From Nematopogon swammerdamellus (Eukaryota; Arthropoda; Insecta; Lepidoptera; Adelidae): a stretch of 64,000 bases of DNA. The stretch spans positions 12,955,361 through 13,019,360 of the forward strand of contig OX336343.1 of the NCBI GenBank assembly GCA_946902875.1, read 5' to 3'. The translations under genes were made by a program, and so were the position numbers. The notes beneath the pieces were generated by a model. That model ran no database searches, had not been told where the DNA came from, and saw nothing but the letters and a program-made list of their open reading frames with translations. Below, piece by piece: positions 20,564 to 29,846 of this stretch (positions are counted from its first letter, which is position 1; the number at the start of each line of letters is the position of its first letter).

Positions 20564-21481
20564 ATGGCGTTTAACCCAATGGCCGCGGCGCACGCGGCGA
20601 TCGCGCCCACACCGACCCAGGACAGAGCTGCAGACATGGCAGCGATCTCGGTGACAAGCCGGCTGCCGGATTTCTGGCATGACGAACCTCAACTATGGTT
20701 CGTACAATTCGACAGTGTCGTCGCGCCGCAGCACGCCAGCGACGAAACAAAATTCCATCTAGTGACGTCGAAGCTAACCCGCACACATTTACAACAGGTG
20801 AGCGACCTACTGATGAACCCCCCCGCCACGGGAAAATACGAGGCATTAAAAGCACGGCTCATTTCCACGTACGTGGACAGTCAACAGAAGCAGTTCCAAA
20901 GACTGCTAAGCGAGCTACAATTAGGAGATCAAAAACCCTCGCAACTGCTGCGCCGGATGCGCACACTGGCGAATAATAAGATGAGCGAGGAAGCATTAAA
21001 ATTCTTGTGGGCGGGCCACCTCCCAACCCAAGTGCGAACGATCCTCGCAGTGAGTGACGCGAAAGATCTAGAAACACTCGCTGCGATGGCTGACCAAGTG
21101 ATGGAGAGCACCCTCTCCAACACATTGTCCGCTGTTTCGATCGCAACACCCACCTCCTTCACTACGATCGTCTCTTCACTACAATCGTCAATAGATGAAT
21201 TAGCGAAACAACTCACGCGGATGGCCACAGAAATAAACACGATCCGCGTAGACAGGAGCCGCCCGCCCAACCGCCCAGCCAACGGGCCGTCCGGACGCTC
21301 AGGCAGCCGCAGCGGCAGCGGACAGCGCTCGCGACCCACGTCACGAGAGAGGAGACAACAGTGGCAGGAGAAGAAGGCAGCGGAGAACCCCGAATGGCTC
21401 TGCTACCCCCACTTCAAGTTCGGCGACGAAGCGAGGACATGCAACCCACCCTGCGCCTGGAGGAGGGCGGGAAACGAATAG
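20564..21481 (+). CDS. gag: Gypsy Gag (capsid/nucleocapsid)
   Basis: A 305-residue structural protein that packages the element's RNA. Residues about 30-180 form the capsid-like part (SRLPDFWHDEPQLWFVQFDS, then LISTYVDSQQKQFQRLLSEL, then FLWAGHLPTQVRTILAVSDA). Residues about 200-225 look coiled (SLQSSIDELAKQLTRMATEI). An Arg/Ser/Pro-rich basic tract (232-270) follows, then a Cys-His finger C280-x2-H283-x9-C293-x3-C297 of the CHCC type. The stop TAG is at 21479-21481. The ATG at 20564 is the first in this frame after the primer site. Pol overlaps its last 121 bases in the -1 frame. No lesions are visible. Confidence 0.92.
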   Translation: MAFNPMAAAHAAIAPTPTQDRAADMAAISVTSRLPDFWHDEPQLWFVQFDSVVAPQHASDETKFHLVTSKLTRTHLQQVSDLLMNPPATGKYEALKARLISTYVDSQQKQFQRLLSELQLGDQKPSQLLRRMRTLANNKMSEEALKFLWAGHLPTQVRTILAVSDAKDLETLAAMADQVMESTLSNTLSAVSIATPTSFTTIVSSLQSSIDELAKQLTRMATEINTIRVDRSRPPNRPANGPSGRSGSRSGSGQRSRPTSRERRQQWQEKKAAENPEWLCYPHFKFGDEARTCNPPCAWRRAGNE

Positions 21482-24400
21482 ACGAGCAGACGTCGCACCC
21501 GGCCGACATCTGCTCAAGCAGCACCACCTCCCGCCGACTGAAGATACAAGACAACGAAACCGGACTGACCTTTCTTATCGACACCGGCGCCGACGTGTCC
21601 GTGGTCCCCCCACAGCGCGGCCGCGCCCTCCTGCGCGCAGACCGCCTACTATACGCCGCAAACGATACACCGATCGCAACGTACGGTGAGCAGACGCTAC
21701 GAGTTAACCTACGTTTGCGACGTAATTTTAGGTGGACATTCATCGTCTGCGACGTTAAGGAGCCTATCATCGGCGCCGACTTCCTAGCTTTCCACGATCT
21801 ATCGGTAGATCTGAAGCGGAAGCGACTGGTCGACAACACCACCTCGTTAGAGGTAACAGGGAGCATAGACAGTAGCACAGTACCCAGTGTGCGCGCCTTC
21901 AGCACCACGGATCCCTTCCACGAGGTGCTGCAAGGCTACCCGCGGCTTACCGCGACAGGCGTCATAGAAGATGTGGCACTACACAGCACAGTGCACCATA
22001 TCGAGACGACTGGCCCCCCGGTTTATCAACGAGCACGACCACTGCCTCCGAGTAAATACACGCAGGTAAAAAAAGAATTCGAACTGATGGTCGAACAAGG
22101 GATATGCCGCCCGTCCAAAAGCCCGTGCGCCAGTCCCCTACATGTAGTACCCAAGGACAACGGTCAGTTACGGTTATGCGGAGACTACCGACTCCTCAAT
22201 GCCGTAACAGTACCTGACCGTTATCCAATACCAAGGATACAGGAATTTATGTACTTAGCGTATAATAAGTTTAGGTTTACTAAATTAGACTTACAGCGCG
22301 CGTACTACCAGATTCCGGTGTTCGAGGACGACATCCCTAAGACAGCAATTATCACCCCGTTCGGGCTTTTCGAGTTCCCAAAGATGACCTTCGGAATGCG
22401 GAACGCAGGTATGACCTTCCAGAGGCACATGCACAACATGTTGAGGGGACTAGATTTTGTTTTTATCTATTTAGATGACGTCCTTATCGCCTCCGAGTCA
22501 GAGGAGGAACACCTAACACATGTGAAGACGGTACTCGAACGACTCAATAAATTCGGTGTCAGACTAAACGTAGAGAAGTGTGTGTATAACAAGAAGCACA
22601 TAACATACTTAGGCTACGACGTCACGAGCGCGGGAATAGCCCCACTTCCCGAAAAAACTAAGGCGATATCCGAGTTTCCCCGACCAGAGACAGTCTGCGA
22701 ACTCCGCCGTTTCCTCGGGATGCTAAATTTCTACCACGATTGCTTACCGTCGGCAGCAGAGCACCAACGGATACTTAACGTTTACCTGGCCGGCTCGAAA
22801 AAGAAAAACGATAGGACCACCATACAATGGACTCCCGAAACGGAGGCCGCGTTTGAAAGCTGTAAACTTAGCATTATCAGCGCGACCGCACTTGCATTTC
22901 CATCTCCCGACTTAGAATTACACTTGATGACCGACGCGTCCTCCACGTGTATCGGAGCCGCCCTCTATCAGGATATAAGGGGAGTAAAACAACCCCTAGG
23001 TTTTTTTTCGAGAGCCCTGACGGACACACAGGCGAAGTACTCTACCTTCGATAGGGAGTTGCTCGCCATTTACGCCGCGATAAAACATTTCCGACGCCTA
23101 GTCGAGGGAAGGTCCCTTACAGTTCACACGGACCACAAGCCACTGATCTTCACCTACAAAGACGGATGTAGCGAGAGTGACACCCCTCGCCGGTCCAGGC
23201 AGTTGAGTTTCATCTCCGAATACTGTGCACAGCTAGTGCACGTATCCGGCGTGGACAACGCCCCCGCAGACGCCATGAGCAGGGTAGAGGCGATTGAATG
23301 CCCCTCCCCATTAGACTGGCATGACCTCGCGGAAAAGCAAGTCGGCGATCGTGAACTAGAAGCTCTCATAGCAAAGGACCCATCCCCTGTTATAAAACTA
23401 GACATGCCAATGAATAACACAGAACTGTTCTGTAACATCCACCAGGGTAGGGTAAGACCGTACATCCCAAAGGCATTCCGTGCACAGGTTTTCGAAACCG
23501 TTCATGGGATCGCCCACCCGGGAGTACGGGGAACACGGAGACTGATCACTCAGCGATACTTCTGGTCTGGGATGAACTCTGATATCGCGCAATGGTCCAA
23601 GGCATGCATCCAGTGCCAAAAGTCTAAAGTTACCAGGCATACCAAATCACCGTTAGGCACGTTCGAGGACTCAGCACGGTTCGAACACATTCACGTGGAC
23701 GTCGTAGGTCCGCTTCCCCCGTCTAACGAGAATAAGTACATCATCTCGATAATCGATCGGTACACGTCTTGGCCGGAAGCGATCCCCGTGCCGGACCAGA
23801 CAGCGGAGACCGCCGCACGCGTTTTGTACGATCACTACATCTCACGTTTCGGTTGTCCACTCCGGATAACAACCGACCAAGGCCGAAATTTCGAATCAGA
23901 TTTGTACCGGGCCCTCAGCAGAAAGATGGGTTGCTTAAAGATACGTACAACCCCTTATCATGCGGCCGCGAACGGAAAGGTAGAACGCTTCCACCGGACC
24001 GTTAAGGCGGCTCTGATGGCCCGAGGTCAGACGGCCAATTGGTCCACAGCGCTCCCTACAGTTTTACTCGGCATCCGCGCGTCCCTCAGAGACGATACAG
24101 GCGTCAGCCCCGCCCAACTCGTGTACGGGACCACCCTTAGACTCCCGGGAGAATTCTTTGTCCCCTCCAAAGAGAACGCACTAGACGACTCATTCGTAGA
24201 CAGATTACAACAGCACATCGCAGACACGGCGGCAATACCGCGACGGAAATTACACCAAGGGCCTACCTTCATACATCCCGAACTATTCAAAGCGTCCCAC
24301 GTGTTTGTCCGGGATGACCGGGTAACGAGACCTCTAACCCAGCCATACAGTGGCCCATTCCCCGTCATTAAAAGATGCGAAAAATATTTCGTCGTGAAAT

Positions 24401-24678
24401 TACAAAACCGCGAATCCGCAATTAACATCGACCGTCTTAAACCCGCGTTTTTCTTACGCGATAACGAAACCGACGAGCAAAGCGAGACGAACACGTTAGA
24501 CCACACGGACAGCACCCGGCTCAACGCGCCGACCACCCAACCGGCATACGCCGCGGCGCCGCCACCGACGACGGCCACAGCTAGTCCAGCGAAACCAATA
24601 ACCGACGACGCAAACACCGTACCAACACGCCAGACACGAAGCGGTCGGACCAGCCGCCCGCCAGTTCGTTTTAGGTAG
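21361..24678 (+). CDS. pol: Gypsy Pol polyprotein (protease, RT, RNase H, integrase)
   Basis: A 1105-codon open frame. Protein made by frameshifting would start at about codon 37-38. Domains: protease with DTG at 74-76; reverse transcriptase about 220-420 with YLDD at 370-373; RNase H with TDASS (Asp525), Glu566 and TDHKPL (Asp591); integrase HHCC finger His715, His719, Cys749, Cys752; integrase core Asp780, Asp839, Glu875 (D,D35E); a GPF-type C-terminal module near 998; then a Pro/Thr-rich tail ending RTSRPPVRFR. Every catalytic residue is present and there is no internal stop. The ATG at 21361 lies inside gag and is probably not used, since expression is expected as Gag-Pol. RT copies element RNA and integrase inserts the DNA, giving 4-bp duplications. 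Confidence 0.95.
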   Translation: MAGEEGSGEPRMALLPPLQVRRRSEDMQPTLRLEEGGKRIDEQTSHPADICSSSTTSRRLKIQDNETGLTFLIDTGADVSVVPPQRGRALLRADRLLYAANDTPIATYGEQTLRVNLRLRRNFRWTFIVCDVKEPIIGADFLAFHDLSVDLKRKRLVDNTTSLEVTGSIDSSTVPSVRAFSTTDPFHEVLQGYPRLTATGVIEDVALHSTVHHIETTGPPVYQRARPLPPSKYTQVKKEFELMVEQGICRPSKSPCASPLHVVPKDNGQLRLCGDYRLLNAVTVPDRYPIPRIQEFMYLAYNKFRFTKLDLQRAYYQIPVFEDDIPKTAIITPFGLFEFPKMTFGMRNAGMTFQRHMHNMLRGLDFVFIYLDDVLIASESEEEHLTHVKTVLERLNKFGVRLNVEKCVYNKKHITYLGYDVTSAGIAPLPEKTKAISEFPRPETVCELRRFLGMLNFYHDCLPSAAEHQRILNVYLAGSKKKNDRTTIQWTPETEAAFESCKLSIISATALAFPSPDLELHLMTDASSTCIGAALYQDIRGVKQPLGFFSRALTDTQAKYSTFDRELLAIYAAIKHFRRLVEGRSLTVHTDHKPLIFTYKDGCSESDTPRRSRQLSFISEYCAQLVHVSGVDNAPADAMSRVEAIECPSPLDWHDLAEKQVGDRELEALIAKDPSPVIKLDMPMNNTELFCNIHQGRVRPYIPKAFRAQVFETVHGIAHPGVRGTRRLITQRYFWSGMNSDIAQWSKACIQCQKSKVTRHTKSPLGTFEDSARFEHIHVDVVGPLPPSNENKYIISIIDRYTSWPEAIPVPDQTAETAARVLYDHYISRFGCPLRITTDQGRNFESDLYRALSRKMGCLKIRTTPYHAAANGKVERFHRTVKAALMARGQTANWSTALPTVLLGIRASLRDDTGVSPAQLVYGTTLRLPGEFFVPSKENALDDSFVDRLQQHIADTAAIPRRKLHQGPTFIHPELFKASHVFVRDDRVTRPLTQPYSGPFPVIKRCEKYFVVKLQNRESAINIDRLKPAFFLRDNETDEQSETNTLDHTDSTRLNAPTTQPAYAAAPPPTTATASPAKPITDDANTVPTRQTRSGRTSRPPVRFR
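21469..21515 (+). promoter_or_regulatory. Programmed -1 frameshift signal (slippery heptamer plus stem-loop)
   Basis: GGGAAAC (21469-21475) lies in Gag phase as G GGA AAC, exactly the X XXY YYZ slippery form used by several retroviruses. It sits two codons before the Gag stop and directly after the zinc finger. After an 8-base spacer, GAGCAGA (21484-21490) pairs with TCTGCTC (21509-21515). GTCG (21492-21495) pairs with CGAC (21504-21507), with a single C-A mismatch between the stems and an 8-base loop. The loop's CGGC could pair with a downstream GCCG near 21533 to form a pseudoknot. Slippage would place ribosomes in the Pol frame. Confidence 0.88.
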
Positions 24679-25671
24679 AACAATGTCACAATAAAATAGG
24701 TAACGATTGCTAACGTGCATAACCGACACCAGTAAAAAGATGTTTCGAAACACACGGTCAACGATACCTACAATATGTCAATTTTATTTATTCATTCCGC
24801 GCGACATATTTCTCTTCCACGAAACTGCCACCGGAATCTGAAAGTAAACACGCCATTAGTAGCGATAAAGCACATATAGTTTTATTTTATTTTATTTCGC
24901 AAAGTCTCACTTCATTAGTTTGCTTATACCACAATGGCCGCTATCTCGAAACCCCGTTGCTAGCCGACGTCAGCGCGAGACAGCCGTTCCACTTGCTGCA
25001 CGATTTCTGAGAATTACAGTTCTCCCAAACTCGCTCGACGTTTCCGTTCTGTCAAGAAACACTGTACGATTAGTTTTACCCGTGGATTACCACATGTTAA
25101 CATTAAACATAGATTAAGAATACCTAGATATACTATGTTAAGACAGAAGTAGTTTTAGATGATTGTACAACACTAGGATTAAAAACCGATTCCTGTATCC
25201 TGGGTAGGCTAGGCACCTAGTATAACATAGCATAAGAACACATATAATATTTTTCACCCTTAACTAGGCTCAGCCTGTTCCAAGGGCGGAACAACCAATT
25301 TTTTTTACCTTTTTTTTTTTTACCATGTCGATAACCCATCCATAATTGCTTTCACACGACTCCCGCAAGGATCGATCGATAGCTACAATTCTTTTTCTAT
25401 TTTTTTGTTATGAGCGTCCCACTTACTTAGTAGTAATCGCTTCATCCGCCATCTGAACTATACGATCGATCACCAAGCGGGATACAGCACATGTTAGATT
25501 ATAAGCACCTAGATTTAACTCTAGAAAGTATAACTCGCACATACGCATTTAAGCAACAAAAAGAAAAAACCCCTCCACTGTTTTCCAAGCACAGCGAAAC
25601 TCGCTACCTCAACATAAGTGGTAATCTGGGCCACACGAGTGAGCTGAGGCAAACGACCCCACCGTGCTCGA
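24679..25671 (+). other. Gypsy non-coding spacer between pol and ORF3
   Basis: About 1 kb without a convincing frame. T-runs occur at 25299-25322 (separated by ACC). This gap is long for a simple 3' UTR and could hold a splice acceptor or internal promoter for ORF3; I could not pick one with confidence. The 97-codon frame starting at 25491 is a shadow overlapping ORF3. Confidence 0.5.
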
Positions 25672-26031
25672 ATGGGCAAAAACGACACGCACAACGCCGG
25701 ACGCCTCAGTCGCCAATCCACGATGGGGCACCAACACACCAAGGAGGAGACGGTCATCTCCCAGACGGCAGCTGCGGCGGGTGATAACACTGCCAGCAGC
25801 ACTCCCGCGGCGAGCGGACACGGCCCGGACACCGTGGCACTCCTGGCCGCAGCGCTGGCCACAGCAGCAGTGGCCATAGTATTGTACTCCATCCTACGGA
25901 AGAGGTTCAGGCGACAGATGGTGCGCGACGTCCTCCAACACACGAGGACCGAGATGGCGGAAGCAGGCCTGGGCAGCACCTTACAGCTCGGACCACAACC
26001 CCCCCCAACCTACGCAACCCGTAATCAGTGA
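25672..26031 (+). CDS. Gypsy ORF3: small single-pass membrane protein with PPxY motif
   Basis: A 119-residue frame within the retrotransposon, after pol and before the 3' LTR, where errantiviruses place env. It is not a recognisable Env. Residues 1-53 are hydrophilic and Ser/Thr/Ala-rich. Residues about 54-74 (TVALLAAALATAAVAIVLYS) form one strong membrane span, followed at once by RKRFRR (77-82 region). The 37-residue tail ends GPQPPPTYATRNQ, holding PPTY, a PPxY motif of the kind that binds WW domains of Nedd4-type ligases and serves as a budding late domain. The basic residues predict a cytosolic C-terminus. The start MGKNDT also fits the N-myristoylation pattern (Gly2, Thr6), which would conflict with an outside N-terminus. 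The function is inferred only. Confidence 0.6.
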   Translation: MGKNDTHNAGRLSRQSTMGHQHTKEETVISQTAAAAGDNTASSTPAASGHGPDTVALLAAALATAAVAIVLYSILRKRFRRQMVRDVLQHTRTEMAEAGLGSTLQLGPQPPPTYATRNQ

Positions 26032-26381
26032 GTGAACCGGAACAGGGGTGGCGTGAACGACGTGCTCTGCGCCACACCCTTAACACAGTGCCTCGAGTGA
26101 ACCCACACCTTTGTAAAATAATCTCCGCGCCCTAGACCCAACTAAGTTCGTCTAGGGCAACGAATATTGTCAAACGACCCATGCACACCTATTGTTATAT
26201 AATGCTACGTAAGCAGTCCGCATCGTCAACGGCCGGCGGCGCACCGCGCGCGAGCGAGCACCGACGTACCTACAGTTAAGGGGAACACACACGGGCAAAA
26301 TAGTTTAAATTTTTATTGTAATTTTTTTAAATTTTAACTTCTATCCTACAAATTGTGTTTCATAATAAGAAGTTTTTTTTT

Positions 26382-26394
26382 AGGGGCGGAGTGA
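26382..26394 (+). promoter_or_regulatory. Gypsy polypurine tract
   Basis: AGGGGCGGAGTGA directly precedes the 3' LTR, behind a T-run (26373-26381). Purine-rich tracts here prime plus-strand DNA synthesis. The interruptions (C, T) are modest. Confidence 0.7.
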
Positions 26395-26657
26395 TGTGGC
26401 GGTCAGCACATTCCATAGCGCGCTTGGACTTTGTACAGTCACGTACGCCACTGAGTTTCCTCTCACCCCGCGCGCGCACCGCCACGTTCCTCCGCACCGC
26501 CCCGAGGGCTTCAGTATGTACCGCGCGCTACGACGCGCCTCCTGTGTTGTAAGAGACAGTAAATACAGTGATACCTGAAAACGTTGTTTCTTTCCACTAT
26601 CACGGACAATAGACTCGACCACAGTCAGGTGATACCCCTGCGCCTTAAAGTGGTATA
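26395..26657 (+). repeat. Gypsy 3' LTR
   Basis: A 263-bp copy identical to the 5' LTR, followed by the target duplication CATG (26658-26661). Confidence 0.92.
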
Positions 26658-26661
26658 CATG

Positions 26662-27343
26662 CGTGCGTTAGCGTCACAATTAGTTTCTCACATGGAAGCG
26701 TGCAACCTTCCAGTGATAGTTTTGTTTGATCAATAAATTTAATGATCATCTACAATGTACCTATTGTTTTATTGGTGTTTTTATTGTATAAAAACCCACA
26801 TTGAGACAGAGAACGAATGAATGTTCTATTTCTATCCTTATACGAATTAGGCCATACCTACATGCCATCTAACTAATGTTATTGGCAATATGATAATATT
26901 ATTATTTTAAATCTATGACCTCCTACTAATATGAATATATAAATTACTAGAAATAAATCAAAATGCTGCACAATAATGACGTGATTCGACATTTCTAAAT
27001 TCGAAACGAAACGTAGTAGATGCGCGTTGGCGCACGCTCGCTCGCTATGGCTGGATAGCGACAGCCCAATTTAACTTGTACATTAACCGGTACGCCAAGC
27101 GGTAGGCATTTAACGCGCGACCTTGAGCGAGTGACGAAGGCCTCACCAAGCTTCATACAACCACCACGCTGTGATAGGTACACTACTACAAGCTCGAGGC
27201 GCGTGTGTGCGTGACCACCAGCCGCTCGTCACGTACGAGCGAGCGGCAGTGGTCGAACTCAGGGTGTGCACAACACACGTCGTCTTAGACTCTGTGACGC
27301 TTGGCGCTTGGAGCTGTGACGCAACTTTGTAATATTATACATG
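26662..27343. other. Unassigned sequence between two LTR elements
   Basis: The stretch lies between the Gypsy element and the giant element. Its left part is AT-rich. The right part (about 26990-27320) is more GC-rich, with CGCTCGCTCGCTATGG and repeated GTGACGC words (27293-27321). No gene is recognised. Confidence 0.4.
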
Positions 27344-27659
27344 AAGTTGTGACGAATCACAACCTACCTCAATGAAAATAGCTAGCAATAGGACGTATGA
27401 AGGCTGGCTGGTAAAATGTAATAAGGCGTAGGAGCTAGTTTAGCGCCTGGGTAGTGAGTATAGCAAAGAGACCGCGTTGCGTATAAATTGTAGCGGGTGG
27501 CATGTAGTCAGGCGCAGATAATACAACTTGCATACATTTTGAACAGGAATAGCTAGCAACACCGTATAAGCGACAGATGATGATAGATAAGTATTATACG
27601 TCGGCATGCAGTAAGATGTATGGAACGCATTTTTAAGGAAAATTGCTTCAGGCATTGTG

Positions 27660-27878
27660 ATTGGTCGACCAATGGGAGACGCGGAAATGATGTTGGGGAT
27701 GATTTCCGATTGGTCGTGGGGGTAAGGGTGGGAGTAAGAAAGCGAGGCTATTTAAGGGCGTGTAACACGGTAGGAGCACTTTTTCTGCAGCTGCGAGCCT
27801 CGGAGGAACAACTTGCCTGAGCCCCGGTCATCGCTAAGTCGCATCGAGCGCCATTGCTTTTCGGCATCAACGTTTCGG
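27660..27878 (+). promoter_or_regulatory. LTR promoter-like region with possible splice donor
   Basis: A palindromic pair of CCAAT boxes (ATTGGTCGACCAAT, 27660-27673), another ATTGG at 27709-27713 and a TATA-like TATTTAA at 27749-27755 lie in order. Transcription would then start near 27780. About 100 bases later CGTTTCG/GTGAGT (27877/27878) is a strong splice donor. The same layout is kept in the right LTR about 16 kb away. This suggests pol II transcription and a spliced leader; no transcript data were available. Confidence 0.5.
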
Positions 27879-28054
27879 TGAGTCTCGGACGCCGCGCGAT
27901 ATTTTGGAGTTTTCTAGTTGCAATTCGACCAGTTCTATTAAATTGCATTGTCTTGAAGTCTTCTTTTGGTGGCTGGGCTAGTTTTGGAAACAATACTGGC
28001 TTTTCAGAAATTATTTGCTAGTATTAGGGATGTGAACTATTTTTATATGGACCA

Positions 28055-28425
28055 TCATTGGAGCACTGTGTGGGATGCTAGCTATGCTGAAATATGCATA
28101 CATGCATACTATTACAGGGCTCTTTTCCCTTTTGGAGCACTGGGTGAGGGAGCGGGTACGCTGAAATATGCATGCACGCCCACTCACGCAGGGTTCTTTC
28201 ACGGAATGTTGTGAGGGAAGCGGGTTTTGCTGAAATATGCATACACGCACGATCTCACAGGGTTCTTCCCTGGAACGTTGTATGTGGGTTGCGGGTTTTG
28301 CTGAAATATGCATACGCGCGCACTCATGCGAGGTTCTTTTCCTTTCGATGGAATGTTGGGTGGCAACGCTAGATATGCTGAATAAGCATACACGCTTGTT
28401 CGCACAAGATTCAGTTCATTCTCTA
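28055..28425 (+). repeat. Tandem repeats inside the LTR (about 72-bp unit, five copies)
   Basis: GCTGAAATATGCAT starts at 28086, 28160, 28229 and 28300, with a diverged copy at 28377. Spacings are 74, 69, 71 and 77 bp. Each unit also has an AGGGTTCTT-like and a GGAA(C/T)GTTG-like block. The ATGCAT palindrome at each core could be a protein-binding repeat. Frames across it are repeat artefacts. The right LTR has the same array at 44076-44446. Confidence 0.7.
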
Positions 28426-28547
28426 TGATATCACGAGAAAATGCCTCGTGGTAAGAAGACGTAACATAAGGTCGAAGAGCAACTGGAATTCTGGCTAAGC
28501 TATCAAATTATAACGTGGGTAGTTAGGTTCTTCAAACACTAAATTCA

Positions 28548-28935
28548 TATTGGTAGGTTAGCCATGTAGCTGTGTGAATTAATTCTCCTTAGTTCTGCAA
28601 GGGAGAGAGGGTTCGCTTCGTGGGAATGAGTAGTATCATAGTGTGTAGTATTTAGTGAGGTAGGTACTAGGAAGGCCAGGTAGGTACCCCTCAGTAATTC
28701 TCCTTAATCCTGCTAGGCCGTGGGGACCTTTTCATTTTATTAGTATTAAAGTCATATGGTAGGTTAGCCATGTAGCTGTGTGAATTAATTCTCCTTAATT
28801 CTGCAAGGGAGAGAGGGTTCACTTCGTGAGAACGAGTAGTACCATAGTGTGTAGTATTTAGTGAGGTTAAGTACTAGGAAGACCAGGTAAATACCCCACA
28901 GTGGTTCTCCTTAGTCCTGCTAGGGGGGAGAGGTC
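28548..28935 (+). repeat. 205-bp tandem duplication inside the LTR
   Basis: Two copies begin TATTGGTAGGTTAGCCATGT (28549) and ATATGGTAGGTTAGCCATGT (28754). Both run through GTGTGAATTAATTCTCCTTA, GCAAGGGAGAGAGGGTTC and CATAGTGTGTAGTATTTAGT to CTCCTTA.TCCTGCTAGG. They differ at scattered bases, so the duplication is older than the insertion. It is also present in the right LTR. Confidence 0.75.
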
Positions 28936-29827
28936 CAAATTGTTATGATCTGTTAGAGCGATACCTATTCTATCTGGCGAAGGGGTGGCGGTACTCTAAG
29001 GACCGGTGCAAGCTGAGCTGACCGTCTGAGGAGGAAACCTGTGGTAGCCTTCTTTCGATAGGCAGAGCCCGTCGGACGAAGTACTACGAGGTTAGGATAG
29101 GGACCACACACACACTTACACACACACGCACGCCTTTAGGATTTGGGGTCCGTAGGGGCCCTAAATCACCCACATTACACCACGAATTTCATTTTAAATC
29201 TCTTCCTAAGAGAAACAGTTTCTTCACAGGATAGGAAACAAAGGGGGCCCTTAGGTATACAGAAATAGAGCTGCTGGGAGTACGGCAGCCCTATCTGGTT
29301 GGTGGCCACTGTAAGGAGCGTGGAGAGGCCAGGGGTGAGGGGACCCAGGACTCGTGGAGCTTCTTACTTCCCCCTCCGGGGGGAAATTGTTTGAATAATT
29401 TGAAAATTACTGGTTGACACAATTTCTGGGAGGAGAGAATACAGACAATTACAATGTGATGGAAGAGACACAGTGATATAGGAGAGGCGGACTTAGGCAG
29501 AAAATTACATATGTATTTAGAATATTATTCGAAGAACAAAGGTTAGGATAGAAAGCTAGGGATTGAGTTAGTACTCTGGGTTATACGGTTACACAACGCT
29601 TCCTCGAAGAGAGGAAGATACAGGGTCCATCTACACTTAATTCAGTGTATACGTATGTATGCATTGCTTGAGTTTACCTAGAGAACACTTGAATGCTAAA
29701 CGCAGTCCATGTTTTATTTTATAGGTTACTCGCGGAAGCGTGGAATTTCGGAATAATTATTCGACAACACCTATCAGGTGAAGTATAAATACAAAATATA
29801 CTTTGGTGGGAGGCTAGTTCGTCGCAG

Positions 29828-29846
29828 TGGTGCCTAAGACCAGGAT
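29828..29846 (+). promoter_or_regulatory. Candidate primer binding site of the giant element
   Basis: TGGTGCCTAAGACCAGG begins one base after the left LTR, where a tRNA primer site is expected, and starts with the diagnostic TGG. I could not assign the tRNA. A near copy of the LTR-end/primer region (CTAGTACGTTGAAGTGGAGC then CTTAAGACCAGGCTAG) follows at 29957-29991, so this junction was duplicated once. Confidence 0.45.

Larger units (their letters stand above)
20252..26661 (+). mobile_element. Intact Ty3/Gypsy retrotransposon, CsRn1-like
   Basis: The element (20256-26657, 6402 bp) is flanked by the target duplication CATG (20252-20255 and 26658-26661). Its two 263-bp LTRs are identical base for base by eye, which means a very recent insertion. 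A tRNA-Trp-like primer site follows the 5' LTR, and a purine-rich tract AGGGGCGGAG precedes the 3' LTR. Gag (20564-21481) and Pol (21361-24678) are uninterrupted, with all catalytic residues present and a -1 frameshift signal between them. A third ORF (25672-26031) lies before the 3' LTR. The tRNA-Trp primer, CHCC-type Gag finger and 4-bp duplication fit the CsRn1 clade. Confidence 0.92.
27348..29826 (+). repeat. 5' LTR of the giant element
   Basis: A 2479-bp LTR. It is collinear with the right LTR except for one indel: 82 extra bases in the right copy between 43557 and 43640. By eye about ten single-base differences exist (for example near 27426, 27436, 27501, 27780, 28038, 28374 and four between 29680 and 29725), about 0.4 percent divergence. 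It contains a promoter-like region (27660-27760), five spaced CTGAAATATGCAT repeats (28086-28400), a 205-bp tandem duplication (28548-28935) and a (CA)n tract near 29105-29130. Confidence 0.8.

Noticed and set aside
23154..23640. Minus-strand frames of 80-103 codons inside the Gypsy pol gene
   Set aside because: Antisense shadows of a strongly supported reading frame.
25491..25784. 97-codon frame overlapping the start of Gypsy ORF3
   Set aside because: It is out of frame with ORF3, lacks a membrane span or motif, and ORF3 has the more protein-like composition.
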